From NCBI GenBank assembly GCA_944322815.1, contig CALUQB010000005.1, positions 1 to 64,000 on the forward strand: a stretch of DNA of 64,000 nt, given 5' to 3'. Positions 47,489 to 55,164 of the stretch are shown one piece after another. The notes under the pieces are model-generated. The model saw only the letters and a program-made list of their open reading frames with translations, was not told the DNA's origin and searched no databases. Both the position numbers and the translations under genes were made by a program. Within the stretch, counting starts at the first letter, position 1, and each line of letters begins with the position of its first letter. This DNA comes from an uncultured Bacteroidales bacterium (GTDB lineage Bacteria > Bacteroidota > Bacteroidia > Bacteroidales > UBA932).

Positions 47489-48431
47489 CCTCATAAACAG
47501 ATACATGGACTATATCACCACTGTCAGGAGATATTCCAGGAGGACAGCGGAGATATACATGTCTTCTCTGGAGGAATTCCGTGCCTTTTCCCAGGTCTCC
47601 GGTGACGGGGAACTGCTTGAGTCGCTGATACCTAATATCGTGAGGGGATACGAAGTGGCTCTGCTCGGAAAGGGCCTGAAATCCAGGACGGTGAATCTGC
47701 ATGTTTCCGTTCTGAGCGGATTCTGCAGGTTTCTGGTGAAGGAAGGAATACTGAAATCGAATCCCGTGAGGCTGGTGAAGCGTCCGCGTGCGGAAAAAAG
47801 GCTTCCGGAATTTTTCAGGGAAGAAGATATCGCAGCTTATTTCATGCGTACGGATGCCTTCGCATCGGAAATGCCTGATCTGACTGTTGGTGGATATGAA
47901 CGCAGGCTGCGCAGGGCTGTGGTCTCCACGCTTTACAATACGGGAATCCGCCGTTCGGAGCTGGTCCGTCTCAGGCGCGGCGACGTGGATTTTTCCAGAC
48001 ATGTGATGAGGGTTACCGGAAAAGGTGACAAAATGCGAGAAATTCCTCTTACGTCTTCGTTTTGTCAGGAAATTTCACTATATTTACATGCAGTTGATAC
48101 GATGGCTGGTGGCGTTTCCGACACGTCTTCGCCGCTTTTCGTCACAGCTAAGGGACGGCCCTTCTATCCGGAACTTGTGGACAGGATAGTGAAGCAGGAA
48201 CTGGGAGAAGCCGGAGGGTTTTCAGGCAGGAAATCCCCTCACGTCCTGAGGCACACGGTAGCGACAGAACTGCTGGATGACGGTGCCGACCTGAATTCCA
48301 TCAAGGAATTTCTGGGACATTCGTCCCTGGCAGCGACGCAGGTCTATACGCACAACTCCATCGAGAAACTGAAGCATGTTTATGAATCTGCCCATCCACG
48401 GGCTAAAAACGGAGGTAAAAATGGAGATTAG
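47478..48431 (+). CDS. Tyrosine recombinase, XerC/XerD type
   Basis: This 317-residue protein has an N-terminal SAM-like core-binding domain (~1-90) and a C-terminal catalytic domain. Catalytic residues are visible: Arg in NTGIRRSELVRL, Lys in VTGKGDKMR, His-x-x-Arg in HVLRHTVATELL, His in LGHSSLAATQVYTH and the nucleophile Tyr there. Length matches XerC/XerD, which resolve chromosome dimers at dif. A second Xer would be expected elsewhere in the genome. It overlaps rmuC by 11 bases and the HPF gene by 11 bases, so a house-keeping operon is likely rather than a mobile element. Confidence 0.9.
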   Translation: MDSDLINRYMDYITTVRRYSRRTAEIYMSSLEEFRAFSQVSGDGELLESLIPNIVRGYEVALLGKGLKSRTVNLHVSVLSGFCRFLVKEGILKSNPVRLVKRPRAEKRLPEFFREEDIAAYFMRTDAFASEMPDLTVGGYERRLRRAVVSTLYNTGIRRSELVRLRRGDVDFSRHVMRVTGKGDKMREIPLTSSFCQEISLYLHAVDTMAGGVSDTSSPLFVTAKGRPFYPELVDRIVKQELGEAGGFSGRKSPHVLRHTVATELLDDGADLNSIKEFLGHSSLAATQVYTHNSIEKLKHVYESAHPRAKNGGKNGD

Positions 48432-48711
48432 AGTACAATCCATCAAGTTCAATGCTGATCAGAAATTGTTGGACTTCGTAGAAAAGAAGCTTTCCAAACT
48501 GCCTAAGTTCTACGATGAGATCATCGGAGTGGATGTCACGATGTCACTGCTCCCGGAGCATGAGAACAAGAATGTGAAGGTGCAGGTGCAGGTTCCCGGC
48601 AATGATGTCGTGGTTGAGAGGAACGCGAGGACATTCGAGGATGCGATAGTGGACTGCATCGATGTCCTGAAAGAGAAACTGGTGAGGGTAAAGGAGAAGA
48701 AAGCGAACTGA
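48421..48711 (+). CDS. hpf: Ribosome hibernation-promoting factor, HPF/RaiA family
   Basis: This 96-residue protein starts at the ATG at 48421, overlapping the recombinase stop. It has the short HPF fold (EIRVQSIKFNADQKLLDFVEKKLSKLPKF... FEDAIVDCIDVLKEKLVRVKEK) with the typical alternation of strands and two helices. Short HPF binds the 30S decoding site and helps form inactive 100S ribosomes in stationary phase. It is followed by a strong hairpin. Confidence 0.9.
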   Translation: MEIRVQSIKFNADQKLLDFVEKKLSKLPKFYDEIIGVDVTMSLLPEHENKNVKVQVQVPGNDVVVERNARTFEDAIVDCIDVLKEKLVRVKEKKAN

Positions 48712-48742
48712 CGGAACGAACGATAGATTTTTCATCACTTTT

Positions 48743-48775
48743 ATTGGCTGGATTTGAAATCCAGCCAATATTTTT
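48743..48775 (+). terminator. Terminator after hpf
   Basis: A near-perfect palindrome (48743-48755 with 48757-48769, center G at 48756) can form a ~10-base-pair stem with a short loop. The run ATATTTTTAT follows. It ends the hpf transcript and overlaps the next promoter. Confidence 0.75.
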
Positions 48776-48784
48776 ATATTTTTG
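48753..48784 (+). promoter_or_regulatory. Promoter of the PurF-like gene
   Basis: TTTG at 48753-48756 lies inside the terminator stem, and TATTTTTG at 48777-48784 follows 20 bases later. The ATG is at 48805. Stem and promoter share bases, so terminator folding and initiation use the same DNA. Confidence 0.6.
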
Positions 48785-48804
48785 CCGCCGTAAAAATTCA
48801 AACT

Positions 48805-50211
48805 ATGGGAGGTTTTTTCGGTACTATTTCCAAAGAGAAATGCATCAACGACCTGTATTACGGCACTGATTACAATTCACATATGGGCACAAAACGTGGC
48901 GGTATGGCCACATACAGCCCGGGAGAAGGTTTCAAGCGTTCGATCCACAATCTCGAAAGTTCGTATTTCCGCAGCAAGTTCGAGGACAGTCTCGACAAGT
49001 TCACGGGAAATTCGGGAATCGGAGTCATCAGCGATACGGATCCGCAGCCTATAGTGCTGAATTCCCATTTGGGAAAATTCGCCATAGTCACCGTAGCGAG
49101 GCTGGTGAATCTTCCGGAACTGGAAAAGGAACTCCTGGACAGCAACATGCATTTTGCGGAGCTGAGTTCAGGCAAGACGAACCAGACGGAACTGATCGCG
49201 CTGCTTATCATCCAGGGCAAGAGCTTCAAGGAAGGCATCGAGAACGTTTTCGCGAAAATCAAAGGCTCATGTTCGATGCTGATATTGACGGAAGACGGAA
49301 TCATTGCAGCCAGGGACAGGCTCGGCCGTACACCGATAGTCATCGGCAGGAAAGAGGGTGCGTATGCCGCCACGAGTGAATCGTGCAGTTTCCCGAATCT
49401 CGGTTACGAAATAGAGAGGTATGTAGGCCCGGGTGAAATCCTGAAACTGTATCCGGACCATATAGAGCAGATCAAGGCTCCCGAGAAGGAAATGCAGATC
49501 TGTTCGTTCCTGTGGGTTTACTACGGCTTCCCTACCTCCTCATACGAAGGACAGAATGTGGAACAGGCACGTTTCAAGAGCGGCTATGAGATGGGAAAGA
49601 AAGATGAATCCGATGCCGACTTTGTCTGCGGCATTCCGGACTCAGGCATAGGACAGGGACTCGGATATGCGGAAGGAAAGGGGATTCCGTATCATCGTGC
49701 CATTACGAAATACACTCCTACATGGCCGAGGAGCTTCACTCCGAGCAATCAGGAGCGGCGTGACCTGGTGGCCAAGATGAAGCTCATCCCGAACAGGGCC
49801 ATGCTTCAGGGCAAGAAAATAATATTCTGCGATGACTCCATCGTCAGAGGTACCCAGCTCAAGGACAACGTCAAGATTCTGTTTGACTACGGGGCCAGGG
49901 AAGTGCACATGCGCATCGGATGCCCTCCGCTGGTTTACGGCTGTCCTTTTCTGGGATTCTCTGCCAGCAAGACCGATATGGAACTGATCACCAGACGCAT
50001 CATTGAAGAATTCGAGGGTGACGCAAGCAAGAATCTGGACAAATACTCTGATCCTTCCACCCCGGAGTACCGCCGGATGGTGGACAAGATAGCCGCAAAA
50101 TTCGGCCTTACTTCGCTGAAATTCAATACTATCGAAACACTTGTCCAGGCTATCGGCCTTCCGAAGTGTCAGGTTTGCACCCACTGTTTCGACGGTTCGA
50201 GCAAGTTCTAG
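48805..50211 (+). CDS. PurF-like amidophosphoribosyltransferase lacking the catalytic Cys
   Basis: The ATG at 48805 gives 468 residues. PurF normally matures to an N-terminal Cys (MCG...) that attacks glutamine. Here the start reads MGGFFGTIS, so the nucleophile is Gly. The PRTase half keeps the PRPP loop IIFCDDSIVRGTQ and nearby GIPDSGIGQGLGYA, IGCPPLVYGCPFLG. A C-terminal CQVCTHC could hold part of an iron-sulfur cluster, as in some PurF proteins. This protein may use free ammonia or a separate glutaminase, or have lost amidotransferase function. The Ntn motif region (HMGTKRGG) is also altered. It ends 62 bases inside the convergent methyltransferase gene. Confidence 0.8.
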   Translation: MGGFFGTISKEKCINDLYYGTDYNSHMGTKRGGMATYSPGEGFKRSIHNLESSYFRSKFEDSLDKFTGNSGIGVISDTDPQPIVLNSHLGKFAIVTVARLVNLPELEKELLDSNMHFAELSSGKTNQTELIALLIIQGKSFKEGIENVFAKIKGSCSMLILTEDGIIAARDRLGRTPIVIGRKEGAYAATSESCSFPNLGYEIERYVGPGEILKLYPDHIEQIKAPEKEMQICSFLWVYYGFPTSSYEGQNVEQARFKSGYEMGKKDESDADFVCGIPDSGIGQGLGYAEGKGIPYHRAITKYTPTWPRSFTPSNQERRDLVAKMKLIPNRAMLQGKKIIFCDDSIVRGTQLKDNVKILFDYGAREVHMRIGCPPLVYGCPFLGFSASKTDMELITRRIIEEFEGDASKNLDKYSDPSTPEYRRMVDKIAAKFGLTSLKFNTIETLVQAIGLPKCQVCTHCFDGSSKF

Positions 50212-51583
50212 TCACCAGCAGCAGGTCTTTACGTTCAGGCAGAAGATCGCAGCGCAGACCGAATATATGGACACTGTCCCCTGAAGAGACTCCGAGTTTC
50301 TTTCTGAGGGTGTCGGTGTCCATTTTTATATTCCTTGCAGTCACTTCCGCTTCGGGATATTTTTTCCCTGTTTCTTTTATGGACCGCTTGTCCAGCGGCA
50401 ATACTTCGCAGATGACGAAGAATTTCCCGAAATCCTCCAGTTCATCCCTGAGTTTTCCGGACGCTTCCGCGTCCAATATATAATAATGTGTGAACCGCCC
50501 GAGTTTTTCCAGAGGGAATCTTCTGTCCAGAATCCGGAAAGCCCCTGCTTTCATCAATGCTTTTCCTGGTTCGTACAGCAGCGCTCCTTCTCGTAACAGG
50601 TCAGAGTTGCCGGTGCCGCAGCAGTCGTTTTCCCGTAGTCCTGCCAGCGTAAATTCCATTTCAGCCCATCCGTTGCATGCCCCCGGTCCGGTTACTGCAC
50701 CGTATCCATGGAAATTGGCGGCAGTCACGGTGCATTCCCCATGGAACTCCCTGTCCATCAGTATCAGTATTTCCTTGCATTCGCCTCCTGCAGCCAGGAT
50801 GTGAAGCTGGCGGACGGTATCACCCAGTCTTTTCAGAAGCATGTCCGTATCCGCCATGGGAGATACTTTCAGCATGATATACCTGCCCAGGGAAAACAGT
50901 TCTTCCTGCAGGGCCGGTACGTCCGGGCTGCAATGTTCCAGAAGAAACACTTTCGAACCGTCAGCACTGCGCCTGGCCGGATCCATGAATATGATGTCCG
51001 GTCTGAAATCTCCGATGATGTTTTCCGGGGTCATTTCACGGGAAGCAGTGTGTCCTGTTCCTGTTTCCGGGTCCCGGCGGCTTCCGTCAGTCTTCCCATG
51101 GCTGGAAACGGTCATGAACGACTTTACCGTAATGCCGGAGCAGCCGAGTGCCGCGAAGTTGGCCTCTGCGGCAGCAGCGAGGTCAGGATTCATTTCGTTG
51201 TAGAGCACGGCATCCGCTATCAGGGAAAAGGCCCAGGAATCGACTCCGAGTCCTCCTGTCAGGTCTGCTATGCGTGGTTTCCTGCAGCAGTTGCCGAGGT
51301 CATGGCCGCATATCCGGCCGTCTGTACGGAAAATCCTTTCCGCCAGGGCGGCCTTGTACATGGCGGTAGCTTCGGAGCTGCATTGTTCTCCGCTGAGTTT
51401 CAGCGGATATACCAGCTCAGGATGTCTGTACCAGGACGGTACTTTCCTTTTCATCTTGCGGCGGACTTCGATGGTATTGGCCGCCAGGCCGGGGTCGATA
51501 TTGTCCGGAAACTTTCCGGACAGCAGAAGTCCGGCGATGTCGTCGTTTTCGTGCTTTGTCACGAATTCGGAAAAACTTTCCAT
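50150..51583 (-). CDS. THUMP-like class I SAM methyltransferase
   Basis: I placed the start at 51583, after which the protein is 477 residues. It has an N-terminal helical part, a SAM-binding Rossmann core (ADLTGGLGVDSWAFSL, then IIFMDPARR, which resembles an RNA or DNA N-methyltransferase DPxR motif) and a C-terminal THUMP-like domain (~380-460). Such proteins are widespread in Bacteroidota and probably methylate RNA. The last 62 bases overlap the 3' end of the PurF-like gene on the other strand. A -7 motif lies upstream at 51605-51612. Confidence 0.82.
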   Translation of the reverse strand: MESFSEFVTKHENDDIAGLLLSGKFPDNIDPGLAANTIEVRRKMKRKVPSWYRHPELVYPLKLSGEQCSSEATAMYKAALAERIFRTDGRICGHDLGNCCRKPRIADLTGGLGVDSWAFSLIADAVLYNEMNPDLAAAAEANFAALGCSGITVKSFMTVSSHGKTDGSRRDPETGTGHTASREMTPENIIGDFRPDIIFMDPARRSADGSKVFLLEHCSPDVPALQEELFSLGRYIMLKVSPMADTDMLLKRLGDTVRQLHILAAGGECKEILILMDREFHGECTVTAANFHGYGAVTGPGACNGWAEMEFTLAGLRENDCCGTGNSDLLREGALLYEPGKALMKAGAFRILDRRFPLEKLGRFTHYYILDAEASGKLRDELEDFGKFFVICEVLPLDKRSIKETGKKYPEAEVTARNIKMDTDTLRKKLGVSSGDSVHIFGLRCDLLPERKDLLLVTRTCSNRRNSGCKPDTSEGR

Positions 51584-51604
51584 GGAATAAGATATTTTCT
51601 GCCG

Positions 51605-51612
51605 CAAAATTA
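51605..51612 (-). promoter_or_regulatory. Candidate -7 element for the methyltransferase gene
   Basis: On the minus strand TAATTTTG (51612-51605) matches TAnnTTTG, 22 bases before the start. No matching -33 element is evident. Confidence 0.4.
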
Positions 51613-51630
51613 CCATTTATCGCGGATATT

Positions 51631-51653
51631 TGATAAATTCGCATGATTTATCA
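51631..51653. promoter_or_regulatory. Palindromic candidate operator between divergent genes
   Basis: TGATAAAT (51631-51638) and ATTTATCA (51646-51653) form an 8-base inverted repeat with a 7-base spacer, between the methyltransferase and phosphohexomutase genes. It could bind a dimeric regulator. This is a pattern-based guess. Confidence 0.35.
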
Positions 51654-51706
51654 TAACCGATCAGGATTTATTCTCATTAACACAATATTAAAACTAAGAA
51701 TCAATT

Positions 51707-53371
51707 ATGGAAAGAAATTTCAGAGATGTGGCCCAGAGCTGGCTCGACGGGAACTATGACCAGGAGACTAAGGCCGAAGTCAAAAGGCTTATGGACACTG
51801 ATCCCGCAGGACTTGAAGATGCATTCTACAGAAATCTCGAGTTCGGTACCGGAGGACTCCGCGGAGTGATGGGAGTAGGTACGAACAGGATGAACAAATA
51901 TGTCGTGGCCATGGCTACGCAGGGTCTCGCGAACTATATTCTCAAGAATGTTCCCGGAGACAACCACAGCGTGTGCGTATCGTTCGACAGCAGGAACAAC
52001 AGCGATGCCTTCGCACATATCACTGCCGAGGTCCTTTCGGCAAACGGTATCCATGTCTATATCTACGACTGCCTGCATCCCGTGCCTCTTCTGAGCTATG
52101 CAGTCAGGAAGAAACATGCCACTGCCGGTGTCATGGTCACTGCCTCTCACAATCCTAAGGAATACAACGGCTACAAGGTTTACTGGTCCGACGGCGCACA
52201 GATCATAGCACCTGTCGACAAGGATATCGTGGCCGAGGTGAATGCCATCTCTGACCCGTCCATGGTGAAATACAAGGCTGACGGAAAGGAAGGCGGCATC
52301 GAGATCATGAGCGACGAGATGAATGATGCGTACATGGATGACGTGCTCACCCTCATGCTTTCCCCTGAATCCAGGGCCAGACACAAGGACATCAAGATCG
52401 TCTACACCCCTCTCCACGGCTCAGGAGTGAAGATCGTCCCTGCCATACTGAAGAGACTCGGTTTCGAGAATATCTACCATGTTCCGGAGCAGGATGTCAG
52501 TGACGGTAATTTCCCTACCGTCAAGTCTCCGAACCCTGAGGAGTCTTCCGCTCTCGAGATGGCAGTGAAAGTCGCTGACCGCGAGGGTGCGGATCTGGTG
52601 CTCGCTACGGACCCGGATGCGGACCGTCTGGGCATAGCAGTGCGCGACAATGACGGCAAGATGGTCCTCTTCAACGGAAACCAGACAGGTGCCATGCTTA
52701 CATACTATATTCTCAGACGCTGGTCCGAACTTGGAAAACTGGACAGTACGAAATATGTCGTGAAGACCATAGTGACTACCGAACTGATCCGTGCCATCGC
52801 AGAGAAATACGGTGTGAAGGTATACAATGTCCTTACAGGCTTCAAATTCATCGCCGACATCGTGCGCAAGAATGAAGGAAAAGGCGAGTTCATCTGCGGA
52901 GGAGAGGAAAGCTACGGCTTCAATATAGGTGAGTTCGTGCGTGACAAGGATGCTCCTATATCATGCGCCATGGTCGCAGAGTGCGCAGCCTGGGCTGCCG
53001 ATCAGGGTCTGACCCTGTATCAGCTTCTCCAGAATATCTATGAGGAGTTCGGTTACTACAAGGAGTCCCTTACTTCCCTCGTCCGCAAGGGCAAGGCCGG
53101 AGTCGAGGAGATCGCGGCCATCATGACGGACATGAGGAACAATCCTCCTAAGGAGCTTGCAGGTGTCCCTGTGACGAAAGTCATCGACTACAACAAGCCG
53201 GAGGAAACAGGTCTTCCTAAGTCCAATGTCCTCCAGTTCTTCAACGAAGAAGGGGACGTAGTGTCCGTAAGGCCGTCGGGTACCGAACCTAAGATCAAGT
53301 TCTATTTCGGAGCCAAAGGTCCTGACGCTGACGCCAAGATAGGGAAACTCAGGGCACAGTTCATCAAATAA
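51707..53371 (+). CDS. pgcA: Alpha-phosphoglucomutase/phosphomannomutase (PgcA type)
   Basis: This 554-residue protein has the phosphohexomutase signatures: active-site serine loop TASHNPKEYNGYKVYW (~145), metal loop DPDADRLGIA (~305), sugar-binding GGEESYGF (~400) and C-terminal phosphate loop RPSGTEPKIKFYF (~525). The longer form with an N-terminal extension (FGTGGLRGVMGVGTNRMN) matches PgcA/PGM2-like enzymes that interconvert glucose-1-phosphate and glucose-6-phosphate. It is distinct from the GlmM-type protein at 43375. It would join starch-derived glucose to central metabolism, but lies far from the starch locus. Confidence 0.92.
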   Translation: MERNFRDVAQSWLDGNYDQETKAEVKRLMDTDPAGLEDAFYRNLEFGTGGLRGVMGVGTNRMNKYVVAMATQGLANYILKNVPGDNHSVCVSFDSRNNSDAFAHITAEVLSANGIHVYIYDCLHPVPLLSYAVRKKHATAGVMVTASHNPKEYNGYKVYWSDGAQIIAPVDKDIVAEVNAISDPSMVKYKADGKEGGIEIMSDEMNDAYMDDVLTLMLSPESRARHKDIKIVYTPLHGSGVKIVPAILKRLGFENIYHVPEQDVSDGNFPTVKSPNPEESSALEMAVKVADREGADLVLATDPDADRLGIAVRDNDGKMVLFNGNQTGAMLTYYILRRWSELGKLDSTKYVVKTIVTTELIRAIAEKYGVKVYNVLTGFKFIADIVRKNEGKGEFICGGEESYGFNIGEFVRDKDAPISCAMVAECAAWAADQGLTLYQLLQNIYEEFGYYKESLTSLVRKGKAGVEEIAAIMTDMRNNPPKELAGVPVTKVIDYNKPEETGLPKSNVLQFFNEEGDVVSVRPSGTEPKIKFYFGAKGPDADAKIGKLRAQFIK

Positions 53372-53395
53372 GTTCCACCCGCAGGGTTTTGTCAG

Positions 53396-54712
53396 ATGGA
53401 AACGGGAAGTTCTCCTTTTCTCCATCCGCAGTACGAGGCCCTTTCGCGACCGGAGATAGAAGCACTGCAGCTGGAGCGTTTGCATGACACTCTGCTGCAG
53501 TGCATGAAGTCTCCGTTCTACAGGAAGAGGTTTGCGGAAAGCGGGATATCGCCTCAGGACATCAGGACTCTGGACGATATCGTTAAGATCCCCTTTACTA
53601 CGAAGCAGGATCTGCGGGATCATTATCCTTTCGGACTCTGCACCGTAGGCCTTGACCGTGTGGTACGGCTCCATTCGTCAAGCGGTACTACGGGAAAGCC
53701 TACCGTGATCCTGCATACGCGGAAAGATCTGGACCAGTGGGCCGATGCCGTGGCCAGATGCCTTTATATGACGGGTCTCAGGCCGGGCGACATATTCCAG
53801 AATACTTCCGGATACGGCATGTTTACGGGAGGACTCGGTTTCCAGTACGGAGCCGAGCGGCTGGGGCTGTTGACGGTTCCTGCAGCTGCCGGAAACACCA
53901 GACGGCAGATCAAGTTCATCATGGATTTCGGGACCACTGCCATACATGCCATCCCGAGTTATGCCGGACGGCTGTATGAAGTGATGGAGGAAATGGGTAT
54001 CGATCCCCGCAGGGATACCAGGCTGAAGACTCTGGTCATAGGGGCTGAACCTCATTCCGAAGAACAGCGCAGGCGGATCGAGCAGATGCTTGGCGTGAAA
54101 GCGTACAATTCTTTCGGAATGTCGGAAATGTGCGGTCCGGGCGTTGCTTTCGAATGCAGGGAGCAGAACGGAATGCACATCTGGGAGGACTATTACATCG
54201 TCGAGATAGTAGACCCTGTGACTCTGGAGCCTGTCCCTGAAGGAGAGGTCGGAGAGCTGGTCCTGACTACCATAAACCGTGAGGCCATGCCTCTTCTCCG
54301 CTACAGGACGCGCGACCTTACCCGGATTCTCCCGGGAGAGTGTCCGTGCGGCAGACACCACAGGCGGCTGGACCGTATGAAAGGCCGTAGCGATGACATG
54401 ATGATTCTCAAGGGTGTGAATATCTTCCCTATCCAGATAGAGACGGTACTCATGCAGTTCCCTGAGCTTGGAAACGAGTATCTCATCACCCTGACGAACG
54501 AGGATGCGAACGACATGATGACCGTGGAAGTCGAACTGAAGGAGTTCCATGATGACTACCAGCGTCTCCAGTCTCTTACCAGAGAGATAACCAGGCAGTT
54601 GAAAGACGAGATCCTCGTCACTCCGCAGGTAAGGCTCGTTCCGAAAGGCTCTATTCCTGTGACTGACGGGAAAGCCGTGAGAGTGAAGGATTTAAGAAAA
54701 ACCCTGATTTGA
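53396..54712 (+). CDS. paaK: Phenylacetate-CoA ligase-type enzyme
   Basis: This 438-residue ANL-superfamily adenylate-forming enzyme has the P-loop-like motif SSGTTGKPTV (~100), SFGMSEMCGPG (~240), and the hinge/GRSDDMMILKGVNIFP motif (~335) typical of PaaK. It activates phenylacetate or another aryl acid as CoA thioester with ATP. In Bacteroidota it is often placed with an ACT protein and indolepyruvate oxidoreductase, and it may serve aromatic amino-acid synthesis or breakdown. Here the ACT protein is present but no oxidoreductase is visible. Its stop is one base before the ACT gene start. Confidence 0.92.
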   Translation: METGSSPFLHPQYEALSRPEIEALQLERLHDTLLQCMKSPFYRKRFAESGISPQDIRTLDDIVKIPFTTKQDLRDHYPFGLCTVGLDRVVRLHSSSGTTGKPTVILHTRKDLDQWADAVARCLYMTGLRPGDIFQNTSGYGMFTGGLGFQYGAERLGLLTVPAAAGNTRRQIKFIMDFGTTAIHAIPSYAGRLYEVMEEMGIDPRRDTRLKTLVIGAEPHSEEQRRRIEQMLGVKAYNSFGMSEMCGPGVAFECREQNGMHIWEDYYIVEIVDPVTLEPVPEGEVGELVLTTINREAMPLLRYRTRDLTRILPGECPCGRHHRRLDRMKGRSDDMMILKGVNIFPIQIETVLMQFPELGNEYLITLTNEDANDMMTVEVELKEFHDDYQRLQSLTREITRQLKDEILVTPQVRLVPKGSIPVTDGKAVRVKDLRKTLI

Positions 54713-54713
54713 T

Positions 54714-55142
54714 ATGACAGTACATCAGATATCTGTATTTGTAGAGAACAAGTCCGGGACACTGGTGAAAGTGCTGGATCTGTTCAAGGAAGCAGGCATA
54801 CAGCTCATAGCCACCACCATATCGGACACTGCCGACTACGGGATATTCCGCATCATCTGCTCAGAACCCCTGAGGGCCAAATCGGTATTGGACCGGGCTG
54901 GAGTTTCATCCAGTCTCGCAGATGTTTTCGCCGTGACCCTCGAAAACTACCCGGGTACTGCCGCGGATGCGATCAGTTCCCTGAGCCAGGCTGGTATAGG
55001 CATATCCTATCTTTATTCTTTCATGCTGTCCGGAAAGGGTATATTGATTTTCAGGACAGATGCTCCGGAGAAGACTGCAGGGGTCATTACTGCCCACGGC
55101 ATGTCCACTTTGGACGACGACTCGCTCCTTTCTCTGGTATAG
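54714..55142 (+). CDS. ACT-domain protein paired with PaaK
   Basis: This 142-residue protein has two ACT-like units (HQISVFVENKSGTLVKVLDLFKEAGI... and NYPGTAADAISSLSQAGIGISYLY). ACT domains bind amino acids and regulate enzymes. The start follows the paaK stop with one intervening base, so the two are coupled. A role as ligand sensor for the ligase is likely by association in many Bacteroidota. No enzymatic domain is present. Regulation by aromatic amino acids is a guess. Confidence 0.88.
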   Translation: MTVHQISVFVENKSGTLVKVLDLFKEAGIQLIATTISDTADYGIFRIICSEPLRAKSVLDRAGVSSSLADVFAVTLENYPGTAADAISSLSQAGIGISYLYSFMLSGKGILIFRTDAPEKTAGVITAHGMSTLDDDSLLSLV

Positions 55143-55164
55143 ACGGCATGCATCGGTCAGGACA

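Noticed and set aside
47478..48431. Tyrosine recombinase as part of a mobile element
   Set aside because: It overlaps rmuC and hpf, has standard Xer length and no attachment sites or cargo around it.
50708..51646. 312-codon open frame on the plus strand
   Set aside because: It is antisense to the methyltransferase gene, which has SAM-binding motifs and a better start.
53396..55142. PaaK and ACT genes as part of a phenylacetate breakdown cluster
   Set aside because: No paaABCDE, paaG or paaZ genes are present, and the pair is better known in anaerobic amino-acid metabolism in this phylum.
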